NCBI GenBank assembly: GCA_015501605.1
Contig: JADNRZ010000002.1
Coordinates: forward strand, 2,108,001-2,172,000
Origin: Panaeolus papilionaceus
Taxonomy: Eukaryota > Basidiomycota > Agaricomycetes > Agaricales
Reading direction: 5' to 3'
DNA length: 64,000 nucleotides
How positions within the stretch are numbered: position 1 is the stretch's first letter; each line of letters opens with the position of its first letter. A program made the translations under genes and the position numbers. Shown here in pieces: positions 35,411-46,862 of this stretch. Below the pieces are notes generated by a model, which worked only from the letters and a program-made list of their open reading frames with translations, was not told the origin of the DNA and made no database searches.

Positions 35411-38400
35411 ATGCCTTCAATATTGTCAAGAACAAATTCCAATACAGTAAACCAAAAGACACCAAGAAAGACCAATTCTTTTCTATCTTTAAGAAAAGAA
35501 AAAGAATTGGAATTGGACTTAAATTCAAAGTCGACAACGACGACGACCACATCGACAACACCACCGACGACGACCACAACAACACCATCCAGTTACTTTG
35601 ATATTTATTCATCTCGCTCAACTTCCTCAGTAACTCGTCAACATAAAGGTAGAACTCACAAGTCAACACCATCAACCGCAACTATTTCTTCCTCTTCACA
35701 ATGCCAGACAGTGGCAACACAGGGTCCTATCTACGCATTCCCAAGCGTGGATGACGATCTTTCAATCCCTCCAACTCAATTTCAACATCCACACTATCCC
35801 AGGGCACGCTCAAGGACAGGTCCGTCGGGAAGGGACAACCAAGAATATATCTCCTCCGTACCCCAGTTACGCTTTTCGAATTCATCTTCTACTCAACACA
35901 CCGAAACCCCGCCACGTACTCCAGAGGACTATTCAGCTTCAACAGACTCTTTCGACTTCCCTGTTGTCGTCTCAGCTCCAGTTTCAGGTGTAGAAACAAT
36001 GGACGCCCTAGTGGACGGAATGAATGGTGGTGATATTTCTTCCTCTTCTAGGGCGTATACTCGTTCAAGATTTAATAATATACCAAACCATCATCCCTTA
36101 TACCAACCTCCATTACCCACTCCTCCACCTGGTATAGTCTTGGGCGGGCCAAAGGTTCGAAGGCCATCCAAGAAACCACCAGTCACACCAGATTCAACAG
36201 ACGATGAAGACCCTCTGCCAACACCAACCCCTCGAAAAGGACGCAAAATAACTAGACCGTCCTCAGCTCGTGCTGCCTCTTCATCTACCATCAAGCCATA
36301 TCCCTCAACCCCGGATTCTTTTTTTTCCAAGACTCCCAGTCCAACAGATAAAGAGTTTCAGCGGCCCTCTACCTCCGCTTCGACCCCTCCTTCTGTATCT
36401 GAATACCGCAAGAGCGTTGTACCTTCCATCTCTGAAATCATTCGAAGTCACCCAGAGCTTCAGCCAAAGTCTCGTTCTTCCAATTTTCGCTCCTCATCCC
36501 TTTACACTTCTAGTCTCCATGGTCATCCAACCGTTCGAGAAGAGCTCGAATCAGAACCAGAGCCTTTGACCCGTGAAGAAGAAGCAGAACTTTTCTCCCG
36601 TTCTTCAATAGACAGTGTTGCCGATGAGGTACAACGTACCATCCGCAACCAGCAACCCCCTGCACGACAGCGCTCCCCTTACCCTCCCACTTCTGCTTCT
36701 GCCTTTATCAAACGCCAATCTACTATTTCTGACAACGCCAGCAGCATATATTCCCCGAGATCGGACCCTGGTGCAGCCTCTATTTATTCTGTTTCTGCCC
36801 CCTCCAGCTATCTTCCTCCAAGCTCACCAATTGACACGAGCTCTTTCCTTTCGTCCATGACTAAACCCTCTTCGCCCTCACAAGCTGTTGCTCAATATCT
36901 TCGCTCCGCTCGATTAACCACTTTACTTCGCCTCACGCGTTCACCGCATGCTTCACCAGACAATCCATTAACGGTTAGTCTGTCAGACCTTGGATGTTCC
37001 ACAGGCTACCCTGTCGTCGTCTTCCTGGGTTTAGGGTGTGTCCGTCACATCATGGGCCTATATGACGAGATGGCAGATTGTATGGGCTTGAGAATCATCA
37101 CCATTGATCGGTATGTCCTTTACCCGCTTGTCTACCATTAATCTTAAATTTCTTTAGTTGGGGTTTGGGTCGCACGGAACCTCGACCCAAGTCGGCCAAG
37201 GGCATCATCCAATGGGCTTCAATTGTTGAAGAAGTTCTTGATTTGCTACGTATTCACCAATGTAGTGTTATGGCACATTCGGCAGGTGCCCCTTATGCCC
37301 TATCTTTTGCCAACAAGCTCCCGCATCGCATTCGTGGTGATGTTTGTCTCCTAGCCCCTTGGGTTGGCGGCAGTGAAAGCAGTAAGAATTATTTCCACAG
37401 CATCCATAGACCCCATTTCTGATTTTTTTTTTTTTTTTTTTCAGGTGGTTACAAGTGGCTTAAATATGTTCCCAACAGCATTCTCAAAACTGCTCAGGCA
37501 GCTGAATGGAAGATTCAGGCATGGATGATCGGCAAGCCTCCAACAATCGCGTACGAAGGCATTGGATACAACGCTCCTCCTGTAGCTAAGAGTCAGAGCG
37601 GTGATTCATCACCCCGCTCCAGCCAGAACCTCGCTTCCCCTGTTGATACCAAACCCCGACCGAGTATAGGCTCTAGCACCTTTAGCGAATACGATGACCT
37701 CCGCGACTTTGATGGTCGTTTCGAAAGTCGAAGCACGCTTGGTATTCGGTCCCAGGCTAACCCGGAGGGTGTTTATGTCACCAAGCGCAAGACATCACGG
37801 GGCATTCTGGAAATCTTGAAAGGCTCACCTACAGTGTCCCCCCAACACTCACAGGATAAGGAGAAGCCTTCGTCAAGTAAAAAGCTCAAGGGTTTACGAT
37901 CCATGGGCTCGCTCAAGCGCAAGAGCAGTCGAGCTACCCTTTCACGCAAGTCGGAGCCACCGAGCCCTCTGCTGCCGCCTCCGCTCCACATCGACATTGG
38001 TCTCGGACTGGAGAACATGGCTTTCACAACGTCTCCTCGAGATATTTCTGGATACCACCTACCCATGACAGCACCTTACGTGAATGGAGGTGTTGGTCCA
38101 CAAACCAGGGCAGGTGGGAGAAGATCAATATCATTCACTTCGTCCAAGGCTGCAACTTCCATACCGTCGTCACCATCCCCTAGCGCATTTGCTACGAGCT
38201 TTACACAGAGCGTGGGTGGACAGCCAAATCACCAAGCTGCCCTTGGAAACGCACTCATCGCCGCCTCTCACGCAGAGTCGTCAAAGGGAACTCACAGTGA
38301 CCTGTTGCAGATCCTCAATCATGAGAACCACTCTTGGGGCTTCTCATATGCGGCGTATCCACATCAAGTTAGAGTGTGGTATGGTGACAAGGATGAGAAG

Positions 38401-38586
38401 ATTGCCGAGAACGCGGTCAGGTGGATGGAGAGGACGATGGGCCCTGACAAGTGTTCCGTCAAGGTCGTTAAAGGTGCTGACCATGGGTTGATGTATCGGA
38501 GTAGCGCTGTTGTAGATGTTTTCGAGTGGATTTCGAGTTCATGGCGAGACGAAAGGTCAAACCAACCCTTTGCTTCTTTACGATGA
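35411..38586 (+). CDS. Alpha/beta hydrolase with long disordered N-terminus and a large insertion
   Basis: About 1,000 residues. Residues 1 to about 510 are Ser/Thr/Pro-rich, including a Thr run encoded by ACN/GAC repeats near 35535-35590. The hydrolase core begins at GYPVVVFLGLGCVRHIMGLY, with TIDR|WGLGRTEPRP, the nucleophile elbow VMAHSAGAPYALSFANKLP (AHSAG instead of GxSxG), then LLAPWVGG. After KWLKYVPNSILKTAQAAEWK about 230 polar residues are inserted before the fold closes with VRVWYGDKDEKIAENAVRWM (likely acid Asp) and VKGADHGLMYR (likely His). Three introns; the third ends in about 18 T. The substrate is unknown. The fold is confident, the enzymatic role less so. Confidence 0.85.
37423..37442 (+). 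repeat. Poly-T tract at an intron acceptor
   Basis: Long uninterrupted T run directly before CAG in the third intron of the hydrolase gene; an extreme polypyrimidine tract and a probable hypervariable homopolymer. Confidence 0.7.
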
Positions 38587-39147
38587 CTGTTGTTGTCCTT
38601 TTTATGTTATTTCTTTCGTTCGATTCTCTCCTACCTCTATGTTACTATTACCCTTTGTTACATTATTATTCACTCGTTATACCGGATACCATTACAGTAC
38701 ATACATTTTGGAAATTTTCTTTACAGAAGATACCACTGGCCTTTTTATATCAACCACCCATACAATTCGATATTATACTCTCACTATTCCTTTCTCTCTC
38801 CCTTTTTTCGGCTTTCCTTCTCTGTATTGGTACCATACGTATACCTCCATTTTACAAGTGTCTCTATACACTCTGTACTGTCAAATTGAACTGATGGAAT
38901 TGTGAACAAAAAGAAAGGGAATTGAGTCGCCATCATGTGATGCTCATATAGTAATGACAGACAGTACACTTGAACAAGCTGACAAGAATGAGCCTGGAAT
39001 GGCAACTTGTACTTTGGGTCCGCTTCATTTCTTACTCCCAACAACAACCGTCTCGTATGTATAACCCTCTTTATTCCCCCGTATTTCAATTCTGAACTGC
39101 TGTCTACAGAACCATTCTTTGTGTATTCTTAATCCCTTCTGCCTCTC
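38587..39147. other. Intergenic between the hydrolase and Ies1-like copy B
   Basis: The 3' half of the hydrolase transcript is T-rich on plus; three overlapping Phe/Leu/Tyr-rich open frames there reflect base composition. The leader of the Ies1-like gene follows. No gene seen. Confidence 0.5.
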
Positions 39148-41230
39148 ATGGCAGCCGCATCCCGACGTGCTAGTCCGACACCACGAAGGGTCTTGGCCAT
39201 TAAACGCGCTGACGGCGAGCCTCTGACTCGTGCGGATATCCAGTTCGATCTCTTGCAGGATATCTTCAACGACACTCATGAGGTCTTTACTGACCCATAT
39301 GTGTCGTCCTCCGGTGATGCTGCAGGCAAGAAGATTTGCTTCAGGGACCTCTACACCAAAGCTATACTGCATTCGCCCAAGGCGACTAAAGCGCTCAAGG
39401 ACAAGATGGCGGAATCCCCCGTCTTTGCACTCGACTTTGCAATGCTCTCGCTTCTCGTTAATGTTGGACGCGTGAACACCACGATGAGCTGTAAGCATAT
39501 CTGCCTTGCCTTTCATATGTGGCCTTTCTATCCATTTCTAGACCTTTGCGTGCCACATAACACTGGCTTGTCTTATTCTATTTGGCTCATCCTTTCAATC
39601 ACTTGCTCACCTCACTATCATGGATGCCTGACCCCCTTGCTTTTTTTTTTTCACAGTCTTCCCGGAAATGAAGACTGCTATCCGCACCTATCATCCGATT
39701 CCGTCATTGCAACATACCAACGGGAATATGCAGGACGCCCCACGAATTAAACACATTCTCAAGACAAGCCTGCTGGAGTCAGAGTCCACTAATCCGCCTG
39801 CAACCCCTGCGGAAATAGTGTCACGATGTGTTGGTCCCATTTCGATTGTCTACAATCGACTGATGTCAAACTGACCACCACCTCGTTGTTTATGCAGAAA
39901 GTCGGCCAGTTGCCTCCGACGAGTGTAACTAATCTTGTCTTTGTCATGGCACACCACACAGGGGTACGAACACACATAATTATCAATTCAAGTTAGACTC
40001 TCAAGCTCATTTCATTTTGCGCTTTTTTTTCTGGGGGGTACCTTATAGGCTATTGGACAGTCTCACTTCAATGGCGTGTTGGACTTTTTGGACATCTTCT
40101 TGCGGGGTGACGTTTCCTCTCGTTCAAGAGCACAAGCTTTCTTGTTCTTGTGTTTCAATTATCTCGAGGCACCTTCCTCGGAAGATGACTACGACGAGGA
40201 GCCTACCCCCAATCCCTTTGCCGACCTGGTAAAGCAAACGTCACCATCCTTTCTATTTTTAACCGCGGACGAAGTGAACCTGGAAAACCAGGATTCACCA
40301 GAGGATATTGCCAACGGGGAGAAGCTTTTGGCGCAACGAAGCAAGGTTGTGCAGCACCATTCCGCGAAGGAGAGTAAACCTTCTGCAACCAAACCCTCGG
40401 GGAATGACAATAGCGTGGCTGGCGATGACGACGAGCCCATGACCCCCGTTGCCGACGAACCCAAGCCTAAAGGAAGAAGGAGTGTTCAAAGCTCGGTCAT
40501 CAGGGGAAAGAAATCGTTGGTACTCTCAAAGGAGAAGAAGTCCAAGTTGAAAGGCGACTCGGACACTGCGAGCAATGCGGTAGAGGCTAGCAACGAAGAC
40601 GATTTTATTGATGCGTTGATTAAGCGTGAGTTGTTTCTATATTCCCAACCACAAAACTTGAAACTTAATTCTTTTCGGGACACCTTTCATAGTTCCAACC
40701 AAGAGGAAACCGACCCTGGCCGATCATCACGACGTAGAAATCTCGTCCCGTACGACATCGCATTATACGCAGCGCAGTAGCTCAGGTCCAGAACCCTCGT
40801 ATTTGGCCGCACATCGACACCGGTATTCGCCCTATGGACTCCCATCAACGACGACTCCCATCAAAGACATTCCCAAGTCTCGCTATAAACGCCTGGCCCA
40901 GCCACGCACCATGCTCCAACGTGAGATTGGTTCCCATTTTATTTTTGTATTCGTATGCATGGCAATACGTATTCTAAACATCTTCTCTTATGCAGAAGCC
41001 TGGCATGTGGTAATGTCCACCGACCCGCTTGTTGATTCCGACGACGAGGATGAATATGCCCGAGAAGATTATAGTGAGTTTTATGTGAATTTTGCTTCAT
41101 AGTCAGCTGGCTCTGATTCATTTGATTTCCTACAGTCCAACGCCTCAAAGTCATCAACCGATTCTCGCCTTCAAGATGGTATCAAGAACCATCGCCACAC
41201 TCCCTTACAATGGACACCGATTCATTGTGA
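39148..41230 (+). CDS. INO80 complex subunit Ies1-like, copy B
   Basis: Second Ies1-family gene in the window. The conserved block reads KRADGEPLTRADIQFDLLQD, ICFRDLYTKAILHSPKATKA, LDFAMLSLLVNVGRVNTTMS, FFPEMKTAIRTYHPIPSLQ, DAPRIKHILKTSLLESE, LPPTSVTNLVFVMAHHTG, HFNGVLDFLDIFLRGDV and RAQAFLFLCFNYLEAPS. It then has a Lys/Ser-rich stretch of about 150 residues absent from copy A (VIRGKKSLVLSKEKKSKLKG) and ends TMLQQAWHVVMSTDPLVDSD, YIQRLKVINRFSPSRWYQEP, TMDTDSL. About eight exons. Intron positions and phases match copy A where checked: after TTM(A/S), before PPTS, before HF(D/N)G and inside the Q of the M(F/L)QQ motif. It is the fuller copy and so likelier to be the ancestral-type subunit. Confidence 0.72.
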
Positions 41231-41734
41231 ATCACCCCTCGCTCGTATTTTTAACTTATTGATTGATCCATGTATGCACATTCGTTTCTTGATTTTCTTT
41301 TTCTGTCTGAGCCCATAATTTTATTCTTATAATTATCCAACAAATCCCGTGCCGTAGATGTTATATTTTAACTGATATTTTATACGCGTTGTAAAGCCCT
41401 GTTCCAAGGGATTTAATTCAATATTCTTCAACCTGTCTATGCTATCTTACACTAGTGCACACAACAATCCCAAGGTATGTATAGGAAAAGGACGAATTGG
41501 ACGAGAATGATGAAAATATAACCAAAGTGGTGGGTGTTAAAAATACGACATAAAGAGGAATGTGAATATAAATTGCACTTGGGTGAAGAAAAAGATGCGC
41601 AAGAAATAAGAAAACACGGTGACACAATCATTCGTACAAGGAATATGCAATGCAGTTGGAAGAAGAAAGTCTGTAGCGATCGGACAAGAAACAGCAAGAA
41701 TGGTACGGACGTGAAGAATCGAGGGGGACACCCT
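41231..41734. other. Convergent 3' region
   Basis: Between Ies1-like copy B and the MIT-domain gene. AT-rich; no gene seen. Confidence 0.5.
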
Positions 41735-44479
41735 TCATTCTTCTAGCCACTTCTCACACTTCTTGACGTACTTGTCCAGAAGTTGTGACAGGTCCCGAAT
41801 CACAAAGGTGAGCACAACCTTTGCAAAGAAATCAGAAAACCTTTTCAGCTTTTGCTCTGCTGATAAGCGAATATCCACAGGAAACGCCGCATATGCTGGA
41901 GCAATGGGTTGCGAACACACAGCTCGCGTGTGTTCGTCGAGGAGTTGTGCGTGTTTGAAAAGCTTCTTAAGCCCCAATACATAAGCTGCAGGAGAGTCAA
42001 GGCTACGAATCGGAGTGTCAACACATAAGTCAAAAACAACGGACGAAATGGTACGACGTACTTTTTTCCATTAGTCAACTTGTCAAACTGACGACCAAGC
42101 TTGTAACTCCAAGTGGATTTCCTTGACACAAAACCTTCGCCAACACCAAGTTTCTTACCAAAGTCGGCGACGACGACGTCACAAACATTGGAGAAATCTT
42201 CGAGTTTCGATAACCAGGCATCGGCCTCCTTCCTTCCAATGCTACCGATACCTAGCGCCATACCACTGCTAACATTCCCAGCGCCAAAATGTTCGGCACT
42301 GCTCGCTTCCAACTCGCCTAATGCTCCGCAAAGAATGGTAACAACTCGAATCTTTTCGTCCAGGTTGTTCAACTTGGCGCCTCCTTGGGACCACACCTCA
42401 CAGGGAACGTGAAGCCTCCGCGTGACATAACCACCAGAGGCATTGACCATTGTCCCTCTAAGCAGATTCATCATATGATAAGGTTGCAAAAGTGGATCGG
42501 AGGGAGGAGCGGGGGGTAATGGCGAAGTCGGTGTAGTTGGTAAATTATGGAATCCGAAACCTGATTGCCCATTTCCCTGGAAAACCGGGGGTTCGATGGT
42601 CAAGCTAGCTTTGATGGGTTCAGAAATTTTACGTTGTCCATTCACAGATACGCCAGTAGGCAATGGTGGTCGGGATTCAATTGGTGCGTTGCTGGTCATG
42701 GACGGCCAGACTCCTGACTGAGATGGGGCACGGTTTCGAGTGATCAACCCATTGCTGCTTCCATTTGGCATTGCTGTCATCATGGCCTTGGAGTGAGGAT
42801 GCGATCCTGCTGAGGTTGTCGACTCTGCAGGTGAAGCGGACCTTGTACTAGGGGGAGCAGACATCTTTCTCGCACCTTGAGTGTTCACATGCGGCTCTGT
42901 TCGAAGGGCAATCTGAGATGCACCTCTAGGTCTCGGAATAATGACATTTGAAGAACGGGGTGATGGCGGCCTAGGAAGAGATGTGCTTCGAGGTGTCCCA
43001 GACATTTCAGCAGAAGCTGTGGGCGACGGTAGTGGAGGCAATGGGGGGGAGGAACTGCGCTTTCTGAGGCGTTCAGATGCATGCCTGTGTTGCTCCAAGG
43101 CTTCAACAGAGGTTGATTTCGACAGTCTTTGTGTGCCTTGCCCGTTGTCAATGGGGCTCACCCCTGACGTGTTTCGATTATGATTTGAACTAGGTTCCCG
43201 CTGATTGTTGGTACCCATTAACGCTTGTTCAAGACTGATATTGTCGTCCCTCACAGGTGCAGGAGGAGGTGAAATGGTTGGTGGCGGAGCTTTCGGCGGA
43301 AGAGTGACAGAGCGTAACCGCCGACGCGCTGAAACGGATTGAGAAGGCGAACCAGTATCATACGCAGCATATGGATGTTGTTGCGTAGCAGAGAGTCCGG
43401 AGACCGTGGGCCGCGCTAGAAGAGATTCATCGAATGCGTAACCAGCATCTTCATCTCGGGGTGAAGTTTCGTCCTGTGAGTAATAACCGTTTGAGCTGGA
43501 TGGTGTTGTGAAGTCGTCTTGAACATGGGTATAGGGTATATGTGGGGAGCTGTCAGACGATGGGGACACGGATGTTGTGGGAGAATCAGAGGCTGCAGAC
43601 CCAGAGGTAGTAGCTGAAGGATATGAAGTGGTTGAATAAGGAACTGGGGGTATGCTGTAGATGAGACTAAGCATTGCCATGCGGTCCGCATAAGTATCAT
43701 ACTAGGACGATACCAGATGTTATAAGTCATAAGTAATATAGAACGAAAGTATGTTGACTAACGATGCTTTTCAACCTCCTGATCTCTTCTTCCTGAGCAG
43801 CCACACTTCGACGCCGGCTTCTCCGACTACCGTCGTCACCATTCCTGACTCTTTCCATTACTTCGCTAAGGAGAGCAACACTTTGAGCATAGGCGCTAAC
43901 TGCAGCTTCTGGATTGTCATTAGTAGCATCCAATTGAACAGCTTCTCGGGCAAGTTCCAAGGCACGAGTTAAAGCACGACGAGAAGATGGTCTGTGCTCT
44001 GAGCGATGACTCTGTTCTGTTGGTGGAGACAACAGTCCACGGTCTGGTTGTTGTGAATCTCTATTACGATCAGGCTGACGAGCAGAGGAAGACATAAAAT
44101 ATGACTGTGGTGGAGGGTCTGAGAGGTCGTCGACAGGAGACTGCGCGGTATTGATTGGGACACCAGAGGATGTTTGCCTTGTCTGAGAGAAGGCGGCTAT
44201 GGATGATAGATTTGGAGATGCTGAAGGACGAGCAAAGGAGGTCGAACGTATTGGTCTTGTTGTTGAGATGGACGAGGAGGAATCATACGATGATAAAGAT
44301 TGGCCTGGGGGAGGAGCAGGTACACTGGGAATAGGTAAATTTGGGGGAGGACCAGCTGGGCGAGCACTAGCTGCCGAAGAACGACGTCGTGAAGTTGCAT
44401 CGCCCCATTGAGGGCGTCCTGGAGAAGTCATTACACGCTGTGATGACCTCGTTGGTGGATTAGTCCATTCTAGTTCCAT
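41735..44479 (-). CDS. MIT-domain protein with long disordered regions
   Basis: The ATG at 44479 gives MELEWTNPPTRSSQRVMTSP. After about 165 Ser/Pro-rich residues an MIT domain is spelled across the first intron: LTRALELAREAVQLDATND, NPEAAVSAYAQSVALLSEVM, EEIRRLKSI|YDTYADRMAML. MIT domains bind ESCRT-III tails, so a role in endosomal or membrane-remodelling traffic is likely. About 370 Ser/Pro-rich residues follow, then an ordered C-terminal region (LLRGTMVNASGGYVTRRLHV, VLCGALGELEASS, WLSKLEDFSNVCDVVVADFG, KLGRQFDKLTNG) that passes a last intron (about 41995-42060) to LDSPAAYVLGLKKLFKHAQL and ends KKCEKWLEE. The C-terminal domain is one I cannot name. Confidence 0.83.
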
Positions 44480-44797
44480 GTCTGCTCGCCGTGGACAACA
44501 ACGACGACGGAGAGAATTGTAAAAGTCTTAACCCTCTCCTGTCTGTTCCTGCCACCTTAGATCATCCACATCAATAACAACATCAAACATCTGACTTATT
44601 ATTCACACAAAAATAATAATTCAAATAAAACGAGTGTACGATTATCCGTGGTATCAAACTAGTTAAAGAGAGAAAAAACGAATGGAACCAAAAACATTCA
44701 TGGCTAATATCTCTGTAGGTATGTAGGTAATAATAGGTAGGATGGGTATATAAACTCTCGACTAGGTTCCCTCTCACTCGTATCTCAGCCTGTGACT
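44480..44797. other. Intergenic between septin and MIT-domain gene
   Basis: 318 bp: the septin 3' flank (AT-rich) and the MIT-domain gene leader. No gene seen. Confidence 0.5.
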
Positions 44798-46487
44798 TTA
44801 GTCGCGAAAGTCACCCTGTGATCCCTGAGCAGCGAGGCGACTTTCCAAATTCCTGGAAACGAGAACATCAACATATGCACACGACAACTGACATCAGATC
44901 TGAGCTTTACCTGAGAGATTCCTCCTTTGCGAGAAGTTCTTGCCTCTTCTCGTTAATTTCTCGTTGAACCTTGAGTTCAATTTCGCGCAGCTGGTTGATA
45001 TGTCGTATCAGGAAACAAGGTCACATAAATAATTCAATATCACATACCTTCTCTTCCTCACGGCGCAATTGTTCTTCCTTAAGGCGAACGCTTTGCGACG
45101 CCAACTCTTGAGGCAAAATGGATGAATCACTGTCGTAATTAATTGTCAATAACAAAACACTCAAATGAAATTAAAAATAGGACATACGGTGCATCTGAGC
45201 TGACGCTGCGAGAGAGCTTCTCAGTACGGTACGTCTCATAAAGAACGTCGTGGGTCAAAATCTTCAAGTCAGCGAGATGGGAGCTAGCAATAATGGTACG
45301 TAAATTTAGATCATCAACATGTAAATGGGTTACTTACTTCAACAATGCACTCCTCAGGCGGCTAAAGTCAGAGTGCTTCGGGTTATCAACTTCGACAACA
45401 CCCCAGGGGTAGACTCGAGCGCGAACAGGTTGACCATCAATCTCAATTTCTTCCTCGGAGCCAACAATAGCGAAAGGTAAAAGAGCCTAATACCACATAT
45501 CAGTTTCTCAGTGGGCATGTCAAGCGTAACAAAACATACGCGAAGTTCGCTGTTATCCTGGATAGTTTCCTCGTCGTCCTCTTCAACATCGTAGGGAAAG
45601 TTGTAAACAGGAATATCATAGTGCTCGATATCCTCCATAATCTGATAACATTCTTTAAGTCCGGTTTAATTTAGAATGGACGTATTGAAGCTTACCCTCT
45701 TCTTGAAGCCCTTGAGCTCACTTGGGGTCAAAGAGTCGGCCTTGCCAATCACAGGAATGACATTGACGCGAGGCGAGAGTCGACGCATGAGTTCGATATC
45801 CATTTCCCTCAGCCTAAAGCATGTTAAGCAAGGACCGCGAGAATGCTTATTGCCACTTACGAGTGGCCAGTGGGTGGGATGAAGTAGAGAAGGGCATGGA
45901 TGCGGTTGTCGCGGAATCTGGGGTTACGCTTGATTCGCGACTCTTCTGCTAGAATGTCGTCGTATTGGCGCTCAAGGTACCCGACAATTTCTTGGAAGCT
46001 GAAAGGTTGGACCGGTGTCATTGAGATACTTTCAAAAGAAAGGATTAAACGCGTACGCGAACTCGTTGTCGATATTGTCACCGAATCCGGGAGTATCGAC
46101 AATAGTCAAAGCGATACGAACACCATCCTCTTCAAGTTCTGCAAGGGGAAAACTTAGTTAAACATTGTGCAACAGGATGACTGTTGCTCCTAAATGGCTT
46201 ACCGACGCTAACAGGCTTGATTTTGATGCCCTCCTCGAGGTGCGCCGTCTCTGGGTCGTCCGAAATTTTGTGGGTAAGAACTTCCGACTCGCAGAGCGTG
46301 TTAACGAAGGTGGTGCGACCAGTACCAGACGCACCTAGCGAGTAGCAACCAAAAAAAAAAAAAAAGTTAGCAACTCGGTTGGAAAAAGACAGGTTGAGGA
46401 AGACGCAATTAACGTACCAACCACCATGAGAGTAAATTGAACACCCTTCTTGACCTTGTTACCCCTTCGTCGACCTGCGAAAGACAT
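44798..46487 (-). CDS. CDC11: Septin, Cdc11 type
   Basis: GTP-binding filament protein of the septin collar and septum. The ATG at 46487 gives MSFAGRRRGNKVKKGVQFTL (the basic stretch before the G domain binds phosphoinositides). P-loop GASGTGRTTFVNTLC carries Arg instead of the usual Lys, as in Cdc11-type septins. The switch/G3 motif is IVDTPGFGDNIDNEF, the septin-unique ALLYFIPPTGHSLREMDIEL follows, G4 is VIGKADSLTPSEL, then YNFPYDVEED and VYPWGVVEVDNPKHSDF. The C-terminal coiled coil (LASQSVRLKEEQLRREEEK, LREIELKVQREINEKR) is short and ends GSQGDFRD. About ten small exons; one intron has a 15-base A run (+ strand near 46351-46365). The subgroup call rests on the P-loop and overall form. Confidence 0.9.
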
Positions 46488-46862
46488 TTTGGCTTCTAGA
46501 GAATATTAGTGACACTGGGGGAGGGAATTGTAGAGTTTGAGCAAAAGTCTCCATTCGCTGTCGTGCACTTAAAACTCCGCCCAGGTGGCGTGACTTGAAC
46601 TTGACTTTTGATGGTGGTAACGTGATGAACGTAATTAGCAGAGGCAACTTTAAGCTCAACAGTTATGCTCTCCTCTACTCTTTCACAACTGCTTTAGAAC
46701 CATTATCTTGTTTCTATTATATTGGCTTCAAGCACCAAATGTTCACTTACTAGTAAGATCTTATGTATATACCCAAAGTTATCAACTGTATATGAAATGC
46801 TACTCACATTACACGATCTTTCAGAACTTATTCCAACTTGTCCCAAAAGTCCACCCTTTGCT
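46488..46862. promoter_or_regulatory. Divergent promoter region septin / MSH1
   Basis: 375 bp between divergent start codons. The MSH1 frame is open further upstream, with an in-frame ATG near 46795, so the true 5' end of MSH1 could lie in this stretch. Confidence 0.4.

Noticed and set aside
38516..38905. Several hydrophobic frames after the hydrolase
   Set aside because: Three overlapping frames are open at once because the sequence is T-rich; composition-driven 3' UTR.
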